Source: Fibrella aestuarina BUZ 2
Lineage (GTDB): Bacteria; Bacteroidota; Bacteroidia; Cytophagales; Spirosomataceae
Assembly: GCF_000331105.1 (NCBI RefSeq)
Contig: NC_020054.1
Span: 6,711,445 to 6,775,444, forward strand
Reading direction: 5' to 3'
DNA length: 64,000 bases
A program made the translations under genes and the position numbers. Each line of letters starts with the position of its first letter. Position 1 is the first letter of the stretch. The notes beneath the pieces were generated by a model that saw nothing but the letters and a program-made list of their open reading frames with translations, ran no database searches and was not told the origin of the DNA. Below, one piece after another: positions 25,229 through 34,032 of this stretch.

Positions 25229-27613
25229 TTAAAGTTTCACCCGCACACCGATCAGCACGTTCCGGGTGGCTTGGGGGAAGTAGTAATTGTCGGAGGCGAC
25301 GCGGCCTTCGCTGACATAGGCGTAGGTATAGCCGTTCGACTCGTACAGTTCGTTGAAGGCGTTGTTGAGCAGCACCGTAAACGCCATTTCCTGCACAAAC
25401 CGGGGCTTGATGGTATAAATCAGCCGCAGGTCGTTTACGAAATAAGCGTTCAGTTTGCGGGCGTCGCTGCTGGTGTTGTCCAGAAACTGCTGACCCACGT
25501 ATTTGCTCAGCAAGCCCACCTCCAGCCCTTTGGCGGGCGTCAGCAGCAGTTGCGAACCGGCAATCACGTTGGGTGAGAACGCGATGTCGGTCGTACCCAG
25601 TCGCTGAAGGTCCTGGTTACCTGTATCGAAATTGTCGAGGTAGAACGTGGCGTTGCGCACCTTGTTCTGGCTGATGGTCGCGTTGGCATTCCAGCGCAAC
25701 GCCTTCGTCAGTACCAGCGTGCCATCGAGTTCAATGCCCGCCCGATAGCTGCTGGGTACGTTGATGCGGTTGTACGCCCCCACATCGTTGATCTGCCCAT
25801 TCAGCACAAGCTGATTCCGGTAGTCCATGTAATAACCGTTGACGTTCAGGGCGTAGCGGTCACTGCGGATCTTGATACCGGCCTCGTAGTCGTACAGCGT
25901 CTCGGCCAATGGGCGGCTCCCCGGCGTCGACTGCGTGTAGTCATCGCGGTTGGGCTCTTTGTTACCCACACCAAAAGAAGCGTAGGCCGTTAGCTGATCG
26001 CTAACCGTATATGTCAGGCCGGCTTTGGGGTTAAAGAACGTGAGCGCCGCCTGCTGCGTGACGTTCCGCTGCTGGTTGTCAAAACCCAGAAACGAGTAGT
26101 CAACGGTACGTACCTGAAGATCCACGTAGGCGTTCAGTTTGGGCGTGAACTGGTAGTAGGCTTTGGCGTAAAGGTTGGCGTCGGTTTTCGTCGCGTCGTC
26201 TTCGTAATAGCGCTGGCGGATGTTGCTCGTCGACGCAAACCGCGCCCAGATTACCTCGCCAAAGTGCTTGCCCTGATAGCGGTTCCAGCCGCCACCGATG
26301 TTAGCGGTCAGCCGTCCGCTGCCGGTGTAGTCGAACGAGAAAACGGTGCCATAGAAATCGTTGTCGAGCCAGCGCCGCCGGATCAGGTCGGTGCGGCGAA
26401 TGGTTGAATCACCGATAACCACGTTGGGTAACCCATACCGGCTAAGCTGGTCGTTTTCCCGGTATTGCTCATAATAGCCCCGCCCTTTGGTGTAAAACGC
26501 CGACACGTTGGCCCGCCACCGCCGACTCAGTTCAGTCGAGGTGATGAGCTGGTACTGATCCTGCTGGTAGTTATCGGTTTCGTTGTCGTAGGTCAGGCTG
26601 TTGTACGTACGGTTAGTGGCCAGCAGCGCCTCCGGCACGCCATTCCAGGCCTGATACGTTTTTTCCATCCCGGAGAACACGTTGAGCCGCACGTAGTTCT
26701 TCGCCCCGTAATAACCACCCGATACGTAAAACGATTTCAGGTCCGACGACGCCCGATCGATGTAGCCGTCAGACGCCACTTTGGACAACCGCGCATCCAC
26801 CACGAAATGATTGTTGAGCAACCCCGATCCGGCCGAAACCGTAGCGCGCCGGGTATTGAACGACCCACCCGACAGGTTCACTTCGGCGTATGGCTCTTTC
26901 TGAAGCGCGTTGGTCTGCACGTTCAGGCTGGCCCCGAAGGCCCCGGCCCCGTTGGTCGACGTACCCACGCCCCGCTGAATCTGTACGCTGCTAACCGACG
27001 ACGCAAAATCGGGCATGTTCACCCAGAACGTCCCCTGCGATTCGGCGTCGTTGTAGGGAATGCCGTTGAGCGTGACGTTCACCCGCGTGGCATCAGAACC
27101 CCGGATGCGAATGCCCGTGTAGCCAACGCCTGCACCCGCATCGGAAGTCGTTACCACCGATGGCGTGAAGTTGAGCAGCAGGGGCAGATCCTGCCCCAGG
27201 TTGAGCTTGGCCAGCTCTCGGCGGGTTACGTCGGTGTAGGCGACGGCCGTTTTTTCGTTGGCACGCGTAGCCAGCACCACTACTTCGTCCATGACGGTTT
27301 CGCTCTGGCGTAGGGAAATGGTGACGGGGCCATTGGCTGGCACATTAACAGACTGATCAACAGGCGCGTACCCCACCAGCGATGCACGGAGCTGGTATGT
27401 ACCAGGCCGTAGATTAGTGAGCTGAAAATTACCGTTGGCATCGGTGTTGGTTCCCTTCAGCGAGCCGTCGAGCGTGATGGCTGCGCCCACCAGCGCACCG
27501 CCGCCAGCGTCACGTACCTGACCCGATAAGGTTGTTGATTGCTGCGCCCAGGCAGTCAGCGTGAGTAGCCACAGCAGAAAGCTGCAGGCCAGTCGATAGG
27601 TTGTTGTTTTCAT
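25229..27613 (-). CDS. TonB-dependent outer-membrane receptor, predicted thiamine uptake
   Basis: 794 residues from ATG 27613 (signal peptide MKTTTYRLACSFLLWLLTLTAWAQ); a frame extending to 27733 would read into the riboswitch. Residues ~28-110 are the carboxypeptidase-like domain (LSGQVRDAGGGALVGAAITLDG), then a plug (GYTGIRIRGSDATRVNVTLNGIPYN) and a 22-strand barrel ending in VRVKL. The TPP riboswitch upstream points to thiamine or a precursor as the ligand. THI-element-controlled TonB receptors are known in Bacteroidota. No inner-membrane thiamine transporter is next to it. Confidence 0.92.
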   Translation of the reverse strand: MKTTTYRLACSFLLWLLTLTAWAQQSTTLSGQVRDAGGGALVGAAITLDGSLKGTNTDANGNFQLTNLRPGTYQLRASLVGYAPVDQSVNVPANGPVTISLRQSETVMDEVVVLATRANEKTAVAYTDVTRRELAKLNLGQDLPLLLNFTPSVVTTSDAGAGVGYTGIRIRGSDATRVNVTLNGIPYNDAESQGTFWVNMPDFASSVSSVQIQRGVGTSTNGAGAFGASLNVQTNALQKEPYAEVNLSGGSFNTRRATVSAGSGLLNNHFVVDARLSKVASDGYIDRASSDLKSFYVSGGYYGAKNYVRLNVFSGMEKTYQAWNGVPEALLATNRTYNSLTYDNETDNYQQDQYQLITSTELSRRWRANVSAFYTKGRGYYEQYRENDQLSRYGLPNVVIGDSTIRRTDLIRRRWLDNDFYGTVFSFDYTGSGRLTANIGGGWNRYQGKHFGEVIWARFASTSNIRQRYYEDDATKTDANLYAKAYYQFTPKLNAYVDLQVRTVDYSFLGFDNQQRNVTQQAALTFFNPKAGLTYTVSDQLTAYASFGVGNKEPNRDDYTQSTPGSRPLAETLYDYEAGIKIRSDRYALNVNGYYMDYRNQLVLNGQINDVGAYNRINVPSSYRAGIELDGTLVLTKALRWNANATISQNKVRNATFYLDNFDTGNQDLQRLGTTDIAFSPNVIAGSQLLLTPAKGLEVGLLSKYVGQQFLDNTSSDARKLNAYFVNDLRLIYTIKPRFVQEMAFTVLLNNAFNELYESNGYTYAYVSEGRVASDNYYFPQATRNVLIGVRVKL

Positions 27614-27690
27614 CGCAGTGCGCGAAAGCAACGAACAGGTAAAGGGGCTGTTACCTACCGTTTTGGTTTGTATGGTTGTCTTGTATTGCC

Positions 27691-27712
27691 GCAGCGAACA
27701 CCCGTTCGCTGC
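27691..27712 (-). promoter_or_regulatory. Perfect hairpin between riboswitch and start codon
   Basis: A 9-base perfect stem, GCAGCGAAC / GTTCGCTGC, with a 4-base loop, lies immediately downstream of the TPP aptamer. It has no clear U-run after it on the minus strand, so it could be part of an expression platform acting on translation or an intrinsic pause instead of a classical terminator (inference). Confidence 0.45.
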
Positions 27713-27715
27713 GCC

Positions 27716-27790
27716 TATTCCCTGCTGCGGCATTACCCGTGTACAGGTTCTATGGGTATAATCTCAGCCCGTTGTTATAAGGCACCCCTA
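27716..27790 (-). promoter_or_regulatory. TPP riboswitch (THI element)
   Basis: On the minus strand the conserved blocks occur in order: AGGGGTGCC, GGCTGAGA, ACCC, GAACCTG, GGGTAATGCC and CAGGGAATA. These are the thiamine pyrophosphate aptamer signatures (P1 closing strands, the CTGAGA pyrimidine-sensing bulge, and the GAACCTG/GGGTAATGCC helix). It precedes the TonB receptor ATG by about 100 bases and should lower its expression when TPP is plentiful. Confidence 0.95.
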
Positions 27791-27806
27791 TTAAGATTAG
27801 CAGGCG

Positions 27807-27814
27807 CAAAGATA
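27807..27814 (-). promoter_or_regulatory. Bacteroidota -7 promoter box of the riboswitch-controlled receptor
   Basis: On the minus strand this reads TATCTTTG, an exact TAnnTTTG box. It is placed so that transcription would start about 10 bases before the TPP aptamer. The -33 element is weak. The rest of 27815-28094 holds no gene that I can see. Confidence 0.6.
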
Positions 27815-28094
27815 CAGCAGCCAACGCCAGAAATGGAAGCCATGCCACCTTTCTGGCACTTATTTCCTGGCTACGCCATCGGCGGCTTTCCGCACACGGC
27901 ACGGCAACAGGCGGGTAGGCTGCTTCGGGGTAGCATGTCTAGACCAGCCACTATTCTTTATCTATAGGATAAAAGAAAATAGCGGATTCCCACGTTTTGT
28001 TATAAGAATTGTACTTGAGCAATTCGTTTTGGTACAGAACTTGCTTAAAACCAGATAGACCCGATTCGGCTTCTGATCTTACAATTGTAAACTC

Positions 28095-28244
28095 ATGAAA
28101 AGTCTAATACTCTTTGTCCTGACTTGCCTTGCCTTTGTTGGTGTATTTCTGACGGTTACGGCCAGCGTATTTCTGATCGCCGGTATGGCCGTTTACGTGT
28201 TAGGGCGCCGCTTGTTCGGCTTCTCACGCCCCGTCTCCGCGTAA
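28095..28244 (+). CDS. Possible 49-residue hydrophobic protein
   Basis: An ATG at 28095 opens a 49-codon frame ending in TAA at 28242-28244. The product begins MKSLILFVLTCLAFVGVF, continues with a second hydrophobic run and ends with a basic patch (YVLGRRLFGFSR), like a small membrane peptide. It overlaps the convergent DUF4249 gene by about 20 bases. There is no family I recognise and no strong ribosome binding site, so this is tentative. Confidence 0.35.
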   Translation: MKSLILFVLTCLAFVGVFLTVTASVFLIAGMAVYVLGRRLFGFSRPVSA

Positions 28245-29153
28245 AAATTCTTTCGTCACCGTCGCCGTTCGCGTTCTGACCGGCGACACCAGAAAGAAAC
28301 CGACAGCGGCCGGGCCGTTGGTCCGTACATTCCGAATATTGCTGGGTACGTTAGCAGGTGGCGTCGCAAAGAGGCCCGCATTCTGCAACTGTGCTTTCAA
28401 TAACTCCCAAAACGTATAACCCTCCACCGTTATGGCGCGCATCTCGATCCGAACCGAATCGTTCAGTGCGTATAGCTTCTCGGGGTTGGCCGATTGGCGA
28501 ATGGGCCGGATAAACTGAAGGCCATCGGTATCAGCGCTCCCCCGAAAGGCTCCGTTGTAGGCCAGAATAATGTCCTGCGGGCGATTCTGAAGCTGCCCGT
28601 TCCGGAAATACCGGATGTAGTAATAATCAGCAGCCCCGGCGATGTCGGTGGCGTAAAACTCAGCCCTGTAGCCCGTTTCGCTGGATACAGGGTTTATTTT
28701 TTGCTTCGAAAACGTGAGCGAGTCGATAGGCGGGATGCGCGGCATCTGCGCGATGGCCACGTACGATTCGCTGCCATACGTAATACTGAGCGCGTAGGTA
28801 CGGCCGATCACGCCCAATTTGGCGGTATCGCTGCTGTTCGCGGGCTTCCATTTGTACACACCGTCATTGTCGGGGTCGGTAAACGCAAAGCGCCGCGTAA
28901 TGCTGTTACCGGCCGCCGATACTTCGCCAACCAGCACCGACGCGCTCGTGACGGGCGTAGCCGGGCCATTATCGAAATAATTGCGGGTTTGTGTCAGCCG
29001 GATTTGCTGTTCGCCAGGCTGATCGGTGAGCCAGGCATCAATAGCCAGTTGGCTCGGGGCCGAGTCGATTTTGGTGTCAATGACCGTTTCGCAACTGGTC
29101 AGGACCAACGTACCTAGCAGGACTAGGGGCAAGTAAAGCAAACTCGTTTTCAT
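28224..29153 (-). CDS. DUF4249 family outer-membrane lipoprotein
   Basis: 309 residues with a lipoprotein signal and lipobox (LVLTSC, Cys 21). The mature start (DTKIDSAPSQLAIDAWLTDQPGEQQIRLTQT) is typical of DUF4249, a family nearly always encoded next to a TonB-dependent receptor, presumably as a surface-exposed lid or accessory lipoprotein. Its ATG overlaps the stop of the receptor gene by one base (TGATG), so the pair is translationally coupled. Substrate unknown. Confidence 0.88.
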   Translation of the reverse strand: MKTSLLYLPLVLLGTLVLTSCETVIDTKIDSAPSQLAIDAWLTDQPGEQQIRLTQTRNYFDNGPATPVTSASVLVGEVSAAGNSITRRFAFTDPDNDGVYKWKPANSSDTAKLGVIGRTYALSITYGSESYVAIAQMPRIPPIDSLTFSKQKINPVSSETGYRAEFYATDIAGAADYYYIRYFRNGQLQNRPQDIILAYNGAFRGSADTDGLQFIRPIRQSANPEKLYALNDSVRIEMRAITVEGYTFWELLKAQLQNAGLFATPPANVPSNIRNVRTNGPAAVGFFLVSPVRTRTATVTKEFLRGDGA

Positions 29154-31582
29154 CAGAATTTGAAGTTGTAGGTCACGGAAGGGATGAGGGTGGCAAACAC
29201 CGAATAGCGGATCGCCTGCGTCTGGGCGATGTTGTCGGGGTTGGGCCGGTAGAACTCCGAGAACGGGTTTTTGCGGGCATACACGTTATAGACCGAGAAT
29301 ACCCAGTTGTCTTCTTTCTTCTTACCGGGCCGCTTTTTCCCCTGCAGCGTGGCGGCCAGATCAAGCCGGTGATAAGGCTGAATGCGGTAGTTGTTGCGTA
29401 CATTTTCGGGATTGGTCCCTGCGGCGATATTCTGGAAATCGAATCGGTTGCCGAAGAAGGTGGCGGGCGTGCCACTCGCCAACACAAACGTGGCCGAGAA
29501 ATTCCAGCGCGAGACTGAGCCATCAGCCCGTTTGGCGGGGTCATACAGCACCACGGCGTTGAGCGTGTGGCGTTTGTCGAACCGGGTCGGGTACCATTGG
29601 TTTTCGTTGATGCCCGTCACCAACCGTTCGGTTTTGGCCAGCGTGTAGCTCAACCAGCCGTTGATAACGCCCTTATTCTTGCGCAGGTAAAATTCGGCCC
29701 CATAGGCCCGGCCCTTACCCACCACCACGTCGCCTTCGAGGTACTGATTCAGCACCAGGTTGGCCCGGTCAATGTAATCGATCTGGTTTTGCAGCGATTT
29801 GTAGTACACCTCCACTGACGCCTCAAAGTCGTTGCCCGAGACTCCCCCAAAGTTACGGAAGTAGCCCGCCGCCACCTGATCCGACAGCTGCGGGGCAATA
29901 TTGTTGGTCGATGGCGTCCAGACGTCGAGCGGGGTCGAGGCGGTTGTGTTCGAGAGCAAGTGCACATACTGCGCCAGCCGGTTGTAGCTCAGTTTGACCG
30001 AGCTGCCGGGCGCCAGATCGTATTTCAGGGCAAAGCGCGGCTCCAGATTACCATAGGTCTGAATGGTCTCGCCGGCTTTGTAGGTACGTGTCTCCTGCAG
30101 GGGCCGACGTACCCGGCCCGGCTGCGGCGAGTCGCCAAACGTATAGGCTTCACCGGGGCCGAGGTACTGGTAAAACGAGTAGCGCAGGCCATATTGGAGT
30201 TGTACACGCGGCGACACCTGCTGTTCATTGCCCACGTAGAGCGAGCTTTCCAGCGCGTATTTACTCTTTAGCCCAAACGACCGCACTACCCCGGCGCTCG
30301 CGGCCGTAGCCACACCGGGCTGGAAATCGTAGAGTAGCGCCTGCCCGCCAAACGTTACCGTGTTCTTGTTCCAGAACAGCGTGAAATCGGGCTTGATGCT
30401 GTAATTAACGATCTTGGCGTTGGTGCGGAAATAGTCGTTTCGGTTCTCGGCTTTCTGCCGCAGATCCGAGTCGAGCGAGTAGTCGTAGTTGCTGTAAAAC
30501 GCCGTCGTGTTCAGAAACAGCTTGTCGTTGAAGACGTGGTTCCAGCGCATCGAGGCGGTGGCGCTGCCCCAGTTGAAGCCGAAATCGGCGCCAAATACGT
30601 CGCGCCCAAAGTACCCCGAAGCAAAAAGCGTGTTCTTGTCGTTGATCCGCAGGTTGGCTTTGGCCGTCAGGTCGTAGAAATAGAATTGGGAGCCTTTCAG
30701 ATCGCCTTTCAGAAACGGTTGCGCCAGCACATCGGCGTATGACCGCCGGCCCGCCACGATAAACGACCCACGCGCCGTGCCGTCTTTGCCTTTAAATAGC
30801 GGCTGCTCATACGACAGGCGACTGAAAATCAAGCCAATACCACCATTAATCTCGCGCTTTTTGGCGTTCCCTTCTTTCAGCCGCACGTCCAGAATCGACG
30901 ATACCCGTCCGCCATACAGCGCCGGAATCCCGCCTTTGACGAGCTTGACGTCTTTGACGGCGTCGGGGTTGAATACCGAGAAAAACCCGAACAGGTGGCT
31001 CGAGTTATAAACGGGTGCTTCGTCGAGCAGCACCAGGTTTTGATCGATACTACCGCCCCGCACGTTGAAGCCCGTTGCTCCCTCGCCGACCGTCGACACG
31101 CCGGGTAGTAGTTGAATGCTCCGCACAATGTCGACCTCACCCAACAGCGCCGGAATGCGCTGAATCGTTTTGATATCGACCTTATTGACGCTCATCTCGA
31201 TGTTCGTCACGTTGTCGTCTTCACGGCGGGTCGATACGACCAGTTCTTGCAAATCCCGGCCTTCCTCCTTTAATTCAAGGTCTAATCGAACGTTCTGCGT
31301 CGTCAGATCAACAGTGCGGGTAAGGCGCTGGTAACCAACGTACGTAATCACCAGACCGTAGCTGCCTTTGGGGAGCGTGATCGAATAAAAGCCGTAGTTG
31401 TTGGTGACGGCCCCGGTGCCGGTTTCTTTGTTGTACACCGACACCCCAATGAGGCCTTCGCCATCAGACGCGTCTTTGACGTAGCCACTAACGGTGAATT
31501 TTTCCTGAGCGAAGGTGCTCAGTGAAAGCAACCAAAAGAGGCAGAACAAGGGTACTTTTAGTAACGTAGTTGAATGGTTCAT
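29153..31582 (-). CDS. TonB-dependent outer-membrane receptor paired with DUF4249
   Basis: 809 residues. Signal peptide (MNHSTTLLKVPLFCLFWLLSLSTFAQ), a carboxypeptidase-regulatory-like domain (FTVSGYVKDASDGEGLIGVSVYN, about 29-115), a plug (FNVRGGSIDQNLVLLDEAPVYN near 165-190, then GGIPALYGGRVSSILDVRLKEG) and a barrel ending in VTYNFKF, with the usual terminal Phe. This plug variant with LLDEAPVYN...LFGFFSVFNPDAVKDV is the FecA/SusC-side branch common with DUF4249. The ligand cannot be predicted. Confidence 0.92.
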   Translation of the reverse strand: MNHSTTLLKVPLFCLFWLLSLSTFAQEKFTVSGYVKDASDGEGLIGVSVYNKETGTGAVTNNYGFYSITLPKGSYGLVITYVGYQRLTRTVDLTTQNVRLDLELKEEGRDLQELVVSTRREDDNVTNIEMSVNKVDIKTIQRIPALLGEVDIVRSIQLLPGVSTVGEGATGFNVRGGSIDQNLVLLDEAPVYNSSHLFGFFSVFNPDAVKDVKLVKGGIPALYGGRVSSILDVRLKEGNAKKREINGGIGLIFSRLSYEQPLFKGKDGTARGSFIVAGRRSYADVLAQPFLKGDLKGSQFYFYDLTAKANLRINDKNTLFASGYFGRDVFGADFGFNWGSATASMRWNHVFNDKLFLNTTAFYSNYDYSLDSDLRQKAENRNDYFRTNAKIVNYSIKPDFTLFWNKNTVTFGGQALLYDFQPGVATAASAGVVRSFGLKSKYALESSLYVGNEQQVSPRVQLQYGLRYSFYQYLGPGEAYTFGDSPQPGRVRRPLQETRTYKAGETIQTYGNLEPRFALKYDLAPGSSVKLSYNRLAQYVHLLSNTTASTPLDVWTPSTNNIAPQLSDQVAAGYFRNFGGVSGNDFEASVEVYYKSLQNQIDYIDRANLVLNQYLEGDVVVGKGRAYGAEFYLRKNKGVINGWLSYTLAKTERLVTGINENQWYPTRFDKRHTLNAVVLYDPAKRADGSVSRWNFSATFVLASGTPATFFGNRFDFQNIAAGTNPENVRNNYRIQPYHRLDLAATLQGKKRPGKKKEDNWVFSVYNVYARKNPFSEFYRPNPDNIAQTQAIRYSVFATLIPSVTYNFKF

Positions 31583-31649
31583 GAAGTATAAGAACGTCCC
31601 GGTGAATCAGATTGGTAACGGCGCAGGCATGCTATTTGTTAACTGGCAA

Positions 31650-31657
31650 CAAAGGTA
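31650..31657 (-). promoter_or_regulatory. Bacteroidota -7 promoter box for the TonB receptor/DUF4249 operon
   Basis: On the minus strand this reads TACCTTTG, matching TAnnTTTG, 68 bases before the ATG at 31582. The -33 element is not clear. Confidence 0.45.
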
Positions 31658-31754
31658 CCTAACCAGCGTGGGGGTCGTTTATTAACAATGAGTAAAACAC
31701 GTTTTGGTAGGTATGAACGGTCTATATTGAGGCCGAAACTCTCCATCCAACGCT

Positions 31755-32651
31755 ATGCATCTGTCTCGTCTGTTTTTGCTGCTTACCTGTCTGTTGGCAA
31801 CGGGCGCCCAAGGGCAGTCGTTGCTATGGGAAGTGTCAGGTAACGGGTTGACCAAACCGTCGTATCTGTTTGGCACTTACCACATCCTGCGCGACAGCTA
31901 CTTGCAGGGCGACACGCTGACGTGGTCTTATTTCAAACGGGCAGAAGGCGTCGTTGTGGAGATGGTCTTCGACTCGACGGAGGTGAACAAAGTGGCGCAG
32001 TACGGCACCATGGCCGATAAGAACCTCATTCACCTGATCAACGCCAGCGATTACAAACTGGTGGCCGATGAGTTCAACGCCATGACCGGGCAGGAACTGT
32101 CGTTTTACAACCAGATCAAACCGATCATTATCGCCACGGCGCTCAGCGTGGCCTATGCCCGCAAGCAGTCAGATACCCTCACGCGGTTTACAGGACAGCC
32201 CATCGACATGTACTTTGTGAATCAGGCCAAACTGCGACGCAAGCCACTACTAGGCCTAGAAACACTGGAAGAGCAGTTGAAACTGCTCTATGACCGCCAG
32301 CCCGTTGAGCAACAGGCCCAGCAACTCGTACGGCTGGTAAAACGCAAATCGTACGAAAAGCCCAAAGGCCCCAGCCTCACCGACCTCTACCTGAAGGCTG
32401 ATCTGGAAGGCATGTGGAACCTGTTTCAGCGTGAGAGCGAAAGCAGTAGCGACCTATACGCCCTGATCGACGACCGGAACATGCGCTGGATGGGGCAGCT
32501 ACGGCTGGCGATGGCGGGCCGCTCAACGTTCATCGCCGTGGGGGCGGGCCACCTGCCCGGCCCCAATGGGTTGCTCAACCTGCTCCGTGAAGCGGGGTTT
32601 AGCGTTCGGCCTCTTACCAACAAGGTGGCGTTTGCCCAGACAGCCCGATAG
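31755..32651 (+). CDS. TraB/GumN family secreted protein
   Basis: 298 residues with a signal peptide (MHLSRLFLLLTCLLATGAQGQ). Family features are the N-terminal LWEVSGNGLTKPSYLFGTYHILRDS block (first conserved His), EMVFDSTE, the central VNQAKLRRKPLLGLETLEEQL and the C-terminal FIAVGAGHLPGPNGLLNLLREAGF block. TraB/GumN proteins are predicted metal-dependent peptidase-like proteins; in bacteria their substrates are not established. It is convergent with the first PPK2 gene, 6 bases apart. Confidence 0.88.
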   Translation: MHLSRLFLLLTCLLATGAQGQSLLWEVSGNGLTKPSYLFGTYHILRDSYLQGDTLTWSYFKRAEGVVVEMVFDSTEVNKVAQYGTMADKNLIHLINASDYKLVADEFNAMTGQELSFYNQIKPIIIATALSVAYARKQSDTLTRFTGQPIDMYFVNQAKLRRKPLLGLETLEEQLKLLYDRQPVEQQAQQLVRLVKRKSYEKPKGPSLTDLYLKADLEGMWNLFQRESESSSDLYALIDDRNMRWMGQLRLAMAGRSTFIAVGAGHLPGPNGLLNLLREAGFSVRPLTNKVAFAQTAR

Positions 32652-32657
32652 CCCGCC

Positions 32658-33539
32658 TCAGGCGTCTTCCGACTGGCTTTTCAACTTCCGAATCAGCCGT
32701 TTGGCTTCTTTGTCGTCGCGCTCGGGAAAATCGGCCGGGATGCTTTCAAGCAGTTCCGTCATAACGTGCGCGATAATCAGTTGCTGGTTGGCCCGGTCAT
32801 CGCTGGGAATCACATACCAGGGGCAGTCGGGTGTGGCGGTGGCGTTGATGGCGTCTTGGTAGGCTTTCATATAATCGGGCCAGTATTCGCGCTCCTTCAG
32901 GTCGTTGTCACTTAGTTTCCACTGCTTTTCGTCGTCGTTGAGGCGAGCCAGGAGCCGCTGTCCCTGTTCTTCCTTCGACACATGCAGGTAGAACTTCACG
33001 ATCCGAAAGCCATTCCGGTGCAGGTACGCTTCCATGTTGGCCATGTCGGTGTAGCGCTGTTCCCAGAGCTTGGCCTGGCTGCGCAGAAACTCGTCAGGTA
33101 CGTTGCCCTCATCCAACCGGTCAGGGTGGACTTTCAGCGCCAGGACTTCTTCGTAATACGTCCGGTTGAAAATGCCGATAAATCCCCGCTCGGGTAGCTT
33201 TTTCCAGAAGCGCCACAAATAATCGTGGGCCATGTCTTCTTTGCTCGGTTTCTTGAAGGCTGCCACCTGAAACCGCGACGGGTTCACTCCTTTGAATACG
33301 TGCCGGATGCTACTGTCTTTGCCGGCGGCATCCATCGCCTGAAACAGGACCAGCACGCCGTATTTCTCGTGGGCATGCATGCGATTCTGCGCCTGATCCA
33401 TGCGGTCGCTGAGGGCATCAAGTTGGGCGGCCCGGTCAGTTTCGTCGGTATAAAAGGGCTCGACACGGGTGGGTGTCGATTTGTGAGCATAGGGCGTTTT
33501 CCCGTCGTAACGGAATTGGCTGGTGTTGATGCGTTTCAT
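32658..33539 (-). CDS. Polyphosphate kinase 2 family protein (copy 1)
   Basis: 293 residues from ATG 33539 (MKRINTSQFRYDGKTPY); upstream extension to 33599 has no family match. PPK2 enzymes transfer phosphate between polyphosphate and nucleotides. Present are the Walker A motif FQAMDAAGKDSSIRHV near residue 75, the Walker B-type IGIFNRTYYEEVL, and the lid segment RFQVAAFKKPSKEDMAHDYLWRFWKKLP. The single PPK2 domain and length fit the type using AMP or ADP, but the class is not decidable by eye. A paralogue lies 2.1 kb downstream on the same strand. Confidence 0.92.
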   Translation of the reverse strand: MKRINTSQFRYDGKTPYAHKSTPTRVEPFYTDETDRAAQLDALSDRMDQAQNRMHAHEKYGVLVLFQAMDAAGKDSSIRHVFKGVNPSRFQVAAFKKPSKEDMAHDYLWRFWKKLPERGFIGIFNRTYYEEVLALKVHPDRLDEGNVPDEFLRSQAKLWEQRYTDMANMEAYLHRNGFRIVKFYLHVSKEEQGQRLLARLNDDEKQWKLSDNDLKEREYWPDYMKAYQDAINATATPDCPWYVIPSDDRANQQLIIAHVMTELLESIPADFPERDDKEAKRLIRKLKSQSEDA

Positions 33540-33730
33540 GGGCTGGGTACGGTTTCGCGCGTTGCCGGTCGCCGGACCGGTGCTACAGGAATCAACCACC
33601 CCTTGTCCAATTTGTTTACCGGGCAGCTCATTGGCCCTAGCTAAGAATTGACTGAGTAACCACTTGATTTACAATAAGTCACGATTGGCAATTAGTAGCC
33701 TCCATCTGGCCCTCTCCGACTACATATAGC

Positions 33731-34011
33731 TCAAACCAGCCAGGTTAGGCCAGTTAGAAACCCTTCCTCCCTCATTGGCACACCTTCCATCACGAGGGGA
33801 ATGATTGGAGCGGTCGGGTCAAACCGTTGCGTCAGCAGGCCAATCTGGTAGCGGGTTTTCATCAGGGCAGCTGGATGCCCGCCCCAACGGCTTGATCAGT
33901 GGTTCTGTCATACCAATAGCCGGATCGTTTGACAAACACCCACCAATCAATAACAATCTGTTCATTTGAAAATAGCGATCGGCCAAATGGCGGTACATTC
34001 CAGTCTGTTCA
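33731..34011 (-). pseudogene. Frameshifted C-terminal remnant of a probable outer-membrane barrel gene
   Basis: Two consecutive frames on the minus strand read like one damaged protein. The first (34008-33862) encodes NVPPFGRSLFSNEQIVIDWW and continues to GIQLP before a TGA. The second (33862-33731) starts at the overlapping ATG and encodes MKTRYQIGLLTQRFDP and a final GFLTGLTWLV. Both have the alternating aromatic pattern of beta-barrel strands and the last ends like a barrel terminus. The 5' part is gone, cut off next to the FAD oxidoreductase gene. Otherwise the 490-base gap 33540-34032 shows no gene. Confidence 0.5.
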
Positions 34012-34032
34012 CTGCTTCGCTATTTTCTCTTT

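Noticed and set aside
27614..27733. Extended N-terminus of the thiamine-type TonB receptor
   Set aside because: It runs through the expression platform of the TPP riboswitch, and the signal peptide begins at 27613.
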